This document shows, in pieces, positions 52,893 to 58,730 of a stretch of DNA of 58,730 nucleotides. Under the pieces are notes generated by a model. The model ran no database searches and was not told the DNA's origin. It worked only from the letters and a program-made list of their open reading frames with translations. This stretch comes from Formosa agariphila KMM 3901. Lineage in GTDB: Bacteria > Bacteroidota > Bacteroidia > Flavobacteriales > Flavobacteriaceae. Made by a program: the position numbers and the translations under genes. How positions within the stretch are numbered: position 1 is the first letter of the stretch; each line of letters begins with the position of its first letter. The stretch covers positions 2,738,209 to 2,796,938 of the forward strand of contig NZ_HG315671.1 of assembly GCF_000723205.1 (NCBI RefSeq), read 5' to 3'.

Positions 52893-53774
52893 CTAAACCG
52901 TATCAATAAACTTCTTCTCTGTGCTATTAAACACGATCAGTCCGAATAAAAACACCAATACGCTTACTGCGCCTATATATATAATTTGCAGACTTGATAT
53001 CTCTCCAACGCCTAGCATAATATGTCGAAACGCTTCTATAACAATAGTCATGGGATTATATGCTACAAGCCAAGAGATACTCGGTAATTTTTCTTCGAAA
53101 TATGATAACGGATACATCACTGCCGAGCCGTACATTAATAGTTGTACCCCAAAACCGACTAAAAAGGTTAAATCGCGATATTTTGTAGTCATTGATGAGA
53201 TAAGCATCCCGAAACCTAAGCCTAATAATCCCATAATGAGAACAAGAACCGGTAAGAGCAACAAACTAAGTTCTGGTCTAGCAGCATAAGCTTTGTCTGT
53301 AAACACCGTGAAATAGATATAAAACCCAATAAACACGAGCATTTGAATACCAAATTTCACCAAATTAGAGACCACTATCGACATAGGAATTATGACTCGT
53401 GGAAAATAGACTTTTCCAAAAATGGACTGGTTTTTAGTAAACGTATCGCTGGTTCCTGTTAGGCAGGCCGAAAAATAGTTCCAGGCGGTAATTCCAGCTA
53501 GGTTAAACAAAAAGGCAGGCACACCCGGTTTTACAGGGATGGCAGCCAAATTATTAAAAATAACCGTAAAGATTATAGACGTAAATAAGGGTTGAATAAA
53601 ATACCATAATGGCCCCAAAATGGTTTGCTTGTATACCGTGACAATATCACGCTTAACGAATAAAAACAGTAAATCTTTATATCGCCAAATCTCTTTAAAA
53701 TTAAGATCGATTAATTTCCGTTTAGGTGAAATGGTATATAACCAAGGTAATTCTGGTTGGTCGGCTGGATTCAA
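52893..53774 (-). CDS. wzm: ABC-2 type polysaccharide exporter permease
   Basis: Inner-membrane permease of 293 residues with six hydrophobic helices. The N-terminal cytoplasmic part has WRYKDLLFLFVKRDIVTVYK and QTILGPLWYFIQPLFTSIIF, the ABC2_membrane signature of O-antigen and teichoic-acid exporters. GKVYFPRVIIPMSIVVSNLV is the usual coupling region, and YPLSYFEEKLPSISWLVAYN followed by PMTIVIEAFRH is the conserved C-terminal loop. It moves a finished lipid-linked chain across the membrane with the ATPase encoded downstream. It is the first gene of the leftward run to 47.4 kb. Confidence 0.94.
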   Translation of the reverse strand: MNPADQPELPWLYTISPKRKLIDLNFKEIWRYKDLLFLFVKRDIVTVYKQTILGPLWYFIQPLFTSIIFTVIFNNLAAIPVKPGVPAFLFNLAGITAWNYFSACLTGTSDTFTKNQSIFGKVYFPRVIIPMSIVVSNLVKFGIQMLVFIGFYIYFTVFTDKAYAARPELSLLLLPVLVLIMGLLGLGFGMLISSMTTKYRDLTFLVGFGVQLLMYGSAVMYPLSYFEEKLPSISWLVAYNPMTIVIEAFRHIMLGVGEISSLQIIYIGAVSVLVFLFGLIVFNSTEKKFIDTV

Positions 53775-53966
53775 TGGATTTATTTTAGTTGCGCTAATAT
53801 AATAAATGCTTGCGAATTACAAATTATGAATTGGTATTAGTTGCTGGTTGAATGGTTGAATGGTTGAATGGACGAAATCTTGTATTAGAAACCTAAAACT
53901 TTAACAGCTCATAACTAAAAAGAGATTGAAGTTATATAAAATCAACAAGAAAAACCACGCTTCCAA

Positions 53967-54047
53967 CGTCATTCTGAATGCATTTCAGAATCTCAAACGC
54001 TTTAAAACCACACTCCAATGAGATACCGAATCAAGTTCGGCATGACG
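53967..54047. repeat. REP-like palindrome pair
   Basis: CGTCATTCTGAATGCATTTC with the inner palindrome ATTCTGAA/TTCAGAAT, then about 30 bases, then CCGAATCAAGTTCGGCATGACG-type sequence. The ends CGTCAT and ATGACG are complementary, so the whole unit can close into one hairpin. Five forms of this unit occur within 700 bases. Confidence 0.85.
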
Positions 54048-54099
54048 AGACTTTCAGCTAAGAACAATTCACAATCATAAAAACCAAACATCCTCCCAA

Positions 54100-54180
54100 C
54101 GTCATTCTGAATTCATTTCAGAATCTCACACGCATTAAAACCATACTCCAATGAGATACCGAATCAAGTTCAGCATGACG
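54100..54180. repeat. REP-like palindrome pair
   Basis: Same build as the unit at 53967, with TTCATTTCAGAATC in the first half and AAGTTCAGCATGACG at the end. The long structured repeat follows directly, as in the tandem units at 44.4-45.6 kb. Confidence 0.85.
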
Positions 54181-54512
54181 ATATCAGTAACAAAGCAATG
54201 TAAAATTAATAAGAAAAACCACACCCCAACGGCCTATCGAAACATCAGCGTAAAATGTACAGTGAAGCATCCGCAAAATTTTAGGCTGTTTGAGCAAGGA
54301 AATCTTGCTAAAAAATAGAAAACGTATTTTAACCAATAGGTATATTCAAAAGATGAGAGATTCAAGCGAGTTCCTAAAATTTAGGATGCAAGCATAACAT
54401 TTAGATGAAGTTTCGTAAGCCTAGACTTACTTGTCCTGAGCTTAGTCGAAGGGTTTGTTACTTTTTTGGGCAATGCAAAAAAGTAAAGAACAAACAATAC
54501 CCCCCATCCAAT
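54181..54512. repeat. Dispersed copy of the structured composite repeat
   Basis: Nearly identical to the right-hand part of the 414-bp unit: spacer, ACGGCCTATCGAAACATCAG, left arm GAAGCATCCGCAAAATTTTA, inner hairpin AGCAAG/CTTGCT, right arm with GAGTTCCTAAAATTTAGG, and the hairpin TTACTTTTTT/AAAAAAGTAA. One difference from copy 1 (CCTAAAA for CATAAAA) extends pairing with TTTTAGG. It lies about 9 kb from the tandem copies, upstream of wzm. Confidence 0.9.
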
Positions 54513-54593
54513 TGTCATTCAGAATTCATTTCAGAATCTCACACGCTTTAAAACCACACTCGAATGAGATACCGAATCAAGTTCGGCATGACG
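54513..54593. repeat. REP-like palindrome pair
   Basis: TGTCATTCAGAATTCATTTC and its partner half CCGAATCAAGTTCGG ending CATGACG. It brackets the structured repeat on its right side, while the unit at 54100 brackets it on the left. Confidence 0.85.
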
Positions 54594-54648
54594 ACACCTT
54601 CAACTTAGAACATGAAATCCCAAACATAAAAACAAATGATGAACCTAG

Positions 54649-54680
54649 CGTCATTCTGAATTTATTTCAGAATCCCACAC
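54649..54680. repeat. REP-like half unit
   Basis: CGTCATTCTGAATTTATTTC with TTCTGAA/TTCAGAA palindrome and CCCACACGC after it; the second half with CCGAAT/TTCGG is missing. Confidence 0.75.
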
Positions 54681-54730
54681 GCATAAAAACACACTCGAAT
54701 CTATAAAACCGTCCTCAATTTCGACTTCGG

Positions 54731-54895
54731 GACCCAACCGATGAAGCATCCGTAAAATAAAAAGCTGTTTGAGTACGTCATTAAGCGGACGAGTTCTTTT
54801 TATTTAGGATGTAAAACGATGTTGGGTGAATAAGAAAGTGCAGACTAGATTTTTTTGGTTCGTTTTTTTAGCAATGAAAAAAATGAACAAAACAT
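54731..54895. repeat. Diverged relative of the structured repeat, with compensatory changes
   Basis: It shares GAAGCATCCG, GCTGTTTGAG, GAGTTC and TTTAGGATG with the main repeat but has different helix sequences that still pair. ACCCAAC (54731-54737) pairs with GTTGGGT (54820-54826), where the main copies have AAATGT/ACATTT. AAATAAAAAG pairs with CTTTTTATTT, replacing AAATTTTA/TAAAATTT. GTTCGTTTTTTT (54857-54868) pairs with AAAAAAATGAAC (54876-54887), replacing TTACTTTTTT/AAAAAAGTAA. The apical part is short (CGTC/GACG). Confidence 0.8.
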
Positions 54896-55120
54896 TCACC
54901 TAACGTAATTATAAATTTATTTCATAATCTCAAACGCATAAAAACGCACTCGAACACATCATCTCAAATTCAAGTAAATCCAGACAAATTTCACCCCTTC
55001 AAAATAGAGTTTACTTATATCTACTATAACCATAGGCTATTACAAAATTCACAATAAAAGCACCTAAACATCATAAATAACATAAAAACGGGGTCAAAAA
55101 AGGCTTTAAACTGTTCAGAT
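54896..55120. other. Intergenic region upstream of proC
   Basis: Apart from a weak REP-like trace at about 54902-54935 (ATTATAAATTTATTTCATAA) I see no gene or ordered repeat before the proC promoter. Confidence 0.35.
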
Positions 55121-55149
55121 TTTGCTATTCCATATAATTTATTAGTTTG
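55121..55149 (+). promoter_or_regulatory. Promoter of proCBA
   Basis: TTTG at 55121-55124 is followed after 17 bases by TTAGTTTG (55142-55149), one base from the TAnnTTTG consensus. Transcription would begin near 55156, about 28 bases before the proC ATG. Confidence 0.55.
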
Positions 55150-55183
55150 TCCCTATCATTAATTTAAACATAAAAATAACGTA

Positions 55184-55990
55184 ATGAAATTATTAGTAAT
55201 TGGAGCGGGAAATATGGGGTTAACCTATGCCGAAGCGATGTCTAAATCGAAGCTTCTTAAAAAAAGAAACATCATGATTTTAGACAGCTCCGACGAGAAA
55301 ATCGAGAGTTTAAATAAAATCTCACATTTCGACGTCTTCAAAGACCCAAAAGACTGCGTCCCTCAAGCAGACTTAATTTTTTTAGCGGTAAAACCGTATC
55401 ATGCTGATGAATTATTCGGCAAAATGGCACCTATCGTCACTAAAGGTCAGATTGTAATCTCTTTAATGGCAGGTGTTACTATTAAGCACATTCAAGATGC
55501 TTTAGATTTAGCTAAAGTTGTACGTACCATGCCTAATCTACCTGCTAAAGTAGGAAAAGGGTTAACGTCCTACACCGCATCTGAGGAAGTATCAAGAATC
55601 GAGCTGTTAACCATTGAAAACTTATTAAACACAACAGGAAAATCGATTCAAGTAAAGAATGAAAACTTTATCGATGCCTCTACGGGAATTTCAGGAAGCG
55701 GACCAGCTTACGTATTTTACTTTATGCAAAGTATGATGGAAGCCGCATTGCAAATGGGCTTCTCGGAAAATGTATCTAAAGTATTAGTGAGCCAGACCTT
55801 TACTGGTGCAGTAGACTTGTTTAATCAAGACGATATTTCTCCTAACAGATGGATGGAACTTGTTGCATCAAAAGGAGGAACTACCCGTGCTGCCTTAGAT
55901 AGCATGGACGATAATAATGTAAATGAATTAATAAAAGAGGCTGCATTTGCCGCCTTTAATAGAGCTATAGAACTTGGAAAAGACAAATAA
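55184..55990 (+). CDS. proC: Pyrroline-5-carboxylate reductase
   Basis: Last enzyme of proline synthesis, reducing pyrroline-5-carboxylate with NAD(P)H in the cytoplasm. The Rossmann loop is LVIGAGNMGLTYAEA at the N-terminus, LIFLAVKPYHADEL and VVRTMPNLPAKVGKGLTSYT follow, and the C-terminal domain has DASTGISGSGPAYVFYFMQS and SKGGTTRAALDSMDD, the P5C reductase signature. At 268 residues the length is normal. It opens a rightward operon with proB and proA and overlaps proB by 17 bases. Confidence 0.96.
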   Translation: MKLLVIGAGNMGLTYAEAMSKSKLLKKRNIMILDSSDEKIESLNKISHFDVFKDPKDCVPQADLIFLAVKPYHADELFGKMAPIVTKGQIVISLMAGVTIKHIQDALDLAKVVRTMPNLPAKVGKGLTSYTASEEVSRIELLTIENLLNTTGKSIQVKNENFIDASTGISGSGPAYVFYFMQSMMEAALQMGFSENVSKVLVSQTFTGAVDLFNQDDISPNRWMELVASKGGTTRAALDSMDDNNVNELIKEAAFAAFNRAIELGKDK

Positions 55991-56762
55991 GAAATACAAG
56001 CAACGTATTGTCATTAAAGTTGGAACCAACGTAATGACGAATAGAGATAATAGAATTGTAAGACCCGTACTAGACCGTCTGGTAAAGCAAATTGCCGAAC
56101 TTTACGAGCGTGATATTATCACCGTACTCGTATCTTCGGGTTCAGTAATTGCAGGGATGGAAGTTTTAGGACATTCAGACATTAAAGACAAAGCTTCTAG
56201 GAGACAAGTGTATTCTGCTATTGGACAACCAAGAATGATGCGTTTGTATTATAATATTTTTCACGATTATGGTATGAAATGTGCACAGGTTTTGCCAACG
56301 AAGAATGATTTCGACCCAGGCGAACACCGTCGTAATATGCAAAACTGTTATGAGAACTTATTATCTGAAGGTGTGATTCCGATTGCGAATGAAGATGATA
56401 CCGTTTCTTTATCGCACGCGATGTTTTCGGATAATGATGAGTTGGCGTGTTTAATTGCTGAAATGATTGATGCCGATAAACTTATTATCCTAACAGATAT
56501 TGACGGTTTATATGACGGACATCCAGATGCCGAAGATTCTTCTTTAGTTGAAGAAGTGGGTATTAACGAAAACGTAAATCATTTTATAAATGATGGACTT
56601 AAAGGTGAAGCTGAAGGCCGAGGTGGTATGTTATCGAAATTAAACTACGCCAAACAATCAGCTAGAAAAAATATTCCTACGATTATTGCCAACGGAAAAA
56701 GCGAAAATACCATTATCGATATTATCGATGGTAAAGCTGTAGGAACAAAAGTAGAAATTTAA
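55974..56762 (+). CDS. proB: Glutamate 5-kinase, short form with TTG start
   Basis: Phosphorylates glutamate with ATP in the first step of proline synthesis. The amino-acid-kinase domain has QRIVIKVGTNVMTNRDNRIV, VLVSSGSVIAGMEVL, IANEDDTVSLSHAMFSDNDE, LIILTDIDGLYDGHPD and GRGGMLSKLNYAKQ. The 262 residues end after the kinase domain, so the C-terminal PUA domain of E. coli ProB is absent. The TTG at 55974 must be the start (or a rarer codon), because an in-frame TAG lies two codons upstream and no ATG occurs before the conserved KVGTNVM. The start lies inside proC, implying coupled translation. Confidence 0.95.
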   Translation: MEKTNKKYKQRIVIKVGTNVMTNRDNRIVRPVLDRLVKQIAELYERDIITVLVSSGSVIAGMEVLGHSDIKDKASRRQVYSAIGQPRMMRLYYNIFHDYGMKCAQVLPTKNDFDPGEHRRNMQNCYENLLSEGVIPIANEDDTVSLSHAMFSDNDELACLIAEMIDADKLIILTDIDGLYDGHPDAEDSSLVEEVGINENVNHFINDGLKGEAEGRGGMLSKLNYAKQSARKNIPTIIANGKSENTIIDIIDGKAVGTKVEI

Positions 56763-56771
56763 AAAACACAG

Positions 56772-57971
56772 ATGAAATTATTAAAGACCGACTTAAAAAA
56801 CAATGTTTTACAATCCATGATTAATTTAATGGATACCAATAGAGCAGAACTTTTAAGCGCGAACAAGAAAGATTTAGAAGCATTTAGTAAAGACGACCAA
56901 GCCATGTACGATCGGTTAATCGTAGATGACAAAAAGATAGATAGCATGATTACCTCGGTAAGAGAAGTTATGCAACAAGAAGACCCTATTGGACAAACAA
57001 TTTCGCATCGCGTATTAGACGACGGCTTAGAAATCACCAATAAAACAGCTCCATTTGGAACGATAATGATTATATACGAATCACGTCCAGATGTGACTAT
57101 AGAAGCCGCTGTGCTTGCTTTTAAAGCCAACAATAAGATATTCTTAAAAGGTGGTAAAGAAGCAATTCACAGTAATAAAATATTAGTCGATTTTTGGCAT
57201 AGAGCCTTAAACGAAAATGGTTTGGATAATAGTTACATTCAGCTGTTAACCTTAAACCGACAGGAAACGCAGGATTTCCTTAAAAATCCTTCAGAGAAAT
57301 TAGACTTAATCGTACCTCGTGGTGGGGAACGTTTAATTCAGTTTGTAAAGGAACATGCACGATGCGCTGTTTTAGTAAGCGGACGAGGAAATAATTTCCT
57401 ATTTGTTGATAAAACTGCCGATTGGGATAAAACCATTAAGGTAATTTTAAACGCAAAAACCGATAAAATTTCGGCTTGTAATGCTTTGGATAAAATTCTA
57501 ATTGCGAAAGATGTTCCTGATTACGAAGCTAAATTAAAAGATTTAGAAGCTATTTTAAAAGCTAAAGGTGTTGAGCTTTTAGTAGATTCTGAAACTCAAA
57601 AAATTCTTAAAGACGAGCCTATTATTCCAAATGATGACGTTTGGCATGAAGAGTTTCTCGCTTTAAAATGTTGTATTGGTACAGTGGATTCTTTAGATGA
57701 TGCCATCGAAAAAATAAACATCTATTCTGGAGGACACTCAGCAACAATTATGACGAATAGCAAAGAGAAAGCTATTCAATTTATGGAAAACGTAGATTGT
57801 GCAGCTGTATATCAAAATGCCTCTACCCGATTCACCGATGGTGGAAAAATGGGTGTAGGAGCAGAACTTGCTATTAGTACAGATAAATTACACCACAGAG
57901 GTCCGTTAGGACTGAAAGAATTGGTTACAAATAAGTATTATATTTTTGGAGACGGTCACATTCGTGAGTAA
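56772..57971 (+). CDS. proA: Glutamate-5-semialdehyde dehydrogenase
   Basis: Reduces gamma-glutamyl phosphate to the semialdehyde with NADPH. Motifs are APFGTIMIIYESRPDVTIEA, FLKGGKEAIHSNKILVD, IVPRGGERLIQFVKEHARCA and DKISACNALDKILIA with the catalytic Cys near 234. The C-terminus has AAVYQNASTRFTDGGKMGVG and LHHRGPLGLKELVTNKY. At 399 residues it is full length. It starts 9 bases after proB. ProB and ProA form a channelled complex in other bacteria, which fits the gene order. Confidence 0.96.
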   Translation: MKLLKTDLKNNVLQSMINLMDTNRAELLSANKKDLEAFSKDDQAMYDRLIVDDKKIDSMITSVREVMQQEDPIGQTISHRVLDDGLEITNKTAPFGTIMIIYESRPDVTIEAAVLAFKANNKIFLKGGKEAIHSNKILVDFWHRALNENGLDNSYIQLLTLNRQETQDFLKNPSEKLDLIVPRGGERLIQFVKEHARCAVLVSGRGNNFLFVDKTADWDKTIKVILNAKTDKISACNALDKILIAKDVPDYEAKLKDLEAILKAKGVELLVDSETQKILKDEPIIPNDDVWHEEFLALKCCIGTVDSLDDAIEKINIYSGGHSATIMTNSKEKAIQFMENVDCAAVYQNASTRFTDGGKMGVGAELAISTDKLHHRGPLGLKELVTNKYYIFGDGHIRE

Positions 57972-58001
57972 ACTTTAAAACTATATTTCTATATAAAAAT
58001 G

Positions 58002-58034
58002 AAGGCTGCCGCAAGGTGGTCTTTGTTGTTTTTT
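58002..58034 (+). terminator. Rho-independent terminator of proCBA
   Basis: AAGGCTGCC (58002-58010), loop GCAA, GGTGGTCTT (58015-58023) form a 9-bp stem with three G-T pairs, followed by TGTTGTTTTTT. It sits 30 bases past the proA stop. Confidence 0.75.
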
Positions 58035-58080
58035 GTAGTGAGTAGTGAGTAGTGAGTAGTGAGTAGTGAGTAGTGAGTAG
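58035..58080. repeat. Tandem 7-bp repeat (GTAGTGA)6
   Basis: Six exact GTAGTGA units plus GTAG begin directly after the terminator T-run and end at a REP-like word (GCTTCGACTAGCTCAGCC). This is a third 7-bp repeat sequence in the window, different from TTAGTTG and CACCATT. Confidence 0.9.
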
Positions 58081-58123
58081 GCTTCGACTAGCTCAGCCTA
58101 ACAGTTCGGTTTAAATATTTTTG

Positions 58124-58382
58124 TGTTCTCGACTCCGCTCGAACTCCATAGAAATATATGCGTTTTCAACATTTTAGAAGTAATCGATATGAGATGTTCA
58201 AAGATTAAACATGGAGATTTTAAAAGGTCTTCGAGCGGAGTCGAGAAGCTTAGCGAAACACAAAGATAGTGCGTGCTAAATTACAACGTATGTTTTGACT
58301 AAATAACATATCACTACATATAAATCTTAATGAATATTATTTATCTCATAGCTTAAACTTTAAACCTTATACAAAAAAAAAC
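58124..58382. repeat. Inverted-repeat unit, copy 1
   Basis: Left arm TTCTCGACTCCGCTCGAA near 58125 and right arm TTCGAGCGGAGTCGAGAA near 58230 are exact reverse complements about 90 bases apart. The right arm is followed by GCTTAGCGAAACACAAAGAT and AGTGCGTGCTAAATTACAAC. No coding frame runs through it. Confidence 0.85.
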
Positions 58383-58383
58383 T

Positions 58384-58652
58384 GTTCTCGACTCCGCTCG
58401 AACATCCTAGAAACGTATGGAGTCTCTATATTTCACATACAATTTGGAAAAGACGATATAAAGATTAAATCTTGAGAAGTTAAACGGTCTTCGAGCGGAG
58501 TCGAGAAGCTTAGCGAAACACAAAGATAGTGCGTGCTAAATTACAACGTATGTTTTGACTAAATAACAATATACTAACTACTAATAGTAAATCTTAATGT
58601 AACTATATTTAGTCTACTAACTAAGTACTTAAAACTTTAAACCTTATACGTA
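58384..58652. repeat. Inverted-repeat unit, copy 2
   Basis: Second head-to-tail copy. The arms TTCTCGACTCCGCTCGAA (from about 58385) and TTCGAGCGGAGTCGAGAA (from about 58490) are identical to copy 1, and so are the about 60 bases after the right arm. The sequence between the arms has diverged. The remaining 80 bases to the window edge contain no feature I can support. Confidence 0.85.
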
Positions 58653-58730
58653 AAAAAAAAACCGTGGTTACTCCGTACTACCGGCCTACGTAACCTAAGG
58701 TCCTAAGGAAACGTTATGGAAGTACTCTAA

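Noticed and set aside
54455-54706. Open reading frame of 83 codons
   Set aside because: It runs across the repeat hairpin and REP-like units, and related repeat copies do not keep the frame.

Overview
The window looks like a chromosome segment from a marine member of the Flavobacteriaceae (Bacteroidota). Pointers are the low GC content, promoters of the Bacteroidota type (TTTG, about 18 bases, TAnnTTTG), a DUF6266 protein, REP-like palindromes, the Wza/Wzc and PglE/PglF gene types, a proCBA operon and a PAPS-type sulfotransferase. No rRNA or tRNA gene was recognised.

Almost the whole window is one very large surface-polysaccharide locus (about 2.4-53.8 kb) made of short blocks on alternating strands. 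2.4-6.8 kb (+): three GT4 glycosyltransferases and a membrane-anchored EEP-fold phosphodiesterase. 7.7-13.9 kb (-): pglE, pglF, wza, wzc, giving an amino-trideoxy sugar nucleotide plus the export and tyrosine kinase machinery. 14.5-16.6 kb (-): an ATP-grasp enzyme and an SDR. 17.2-19.9 kb (+): a CDP-sugar cassette (rfbF, rfbG, an rfbJ-like reductase). 20.0-22.8 kb (-): SDR, SMP-30-like lactonase, GT2. 23.4-28.5 kb: three initiating phosphoglycosyltransferases, the decayed tail of a fourth, an epimerase-like protein and an NTF2-like protein. 28.8-39.4 kb (-): a long run of glycosyltransferases with an O-antigen ligase/polymerase, a transglutaminase-like protein, an acetyltransferase and a sulfotransferase. 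39.5-44.2 kb: a NeuB-family synthase facing a NeuA-KdsC fusion that is followed by GT2 enzymes, suggesting a nonulosonic acid. 47.4-53.8 kb (-): ABC exporter genes wzm and wzt, a VioA-like aminotransferase, a frameshifted acyltransferase and two GT2 enzymes.

The genes fit together as sugar-nucleotide synthesis (4-amino-4,6-dideoxy sugars, a CDP-6-deoxyhexose, a CMP-nonulosonate), chain initiation on undecaprenyl phosphate, assembly by about sixteen glycosyltransferases, decoration (acetyl, sulfate) and export. Both a Wza/Wzc system and a Wzm/Wzt ABC system are present, so more than one glycan is probably made. No Wzx flippase is visible.

44.2-47.1 kb and 53.8-55.2 kb are repeat-rich. They hold three tandem copies of an about 414-bp unit, a dispersed copy, and a diverged relative in which several helices are kept by compensatory changes. 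Next to them are a 10-bp-phased TCA array, a DUF6266 gene and a small HTH gene. These non-coding structures are the most unusual content of the window. To the right are the housekeeping proline genes proC, proB and proA, followed by another tandem inverted-repeat element at the edge.
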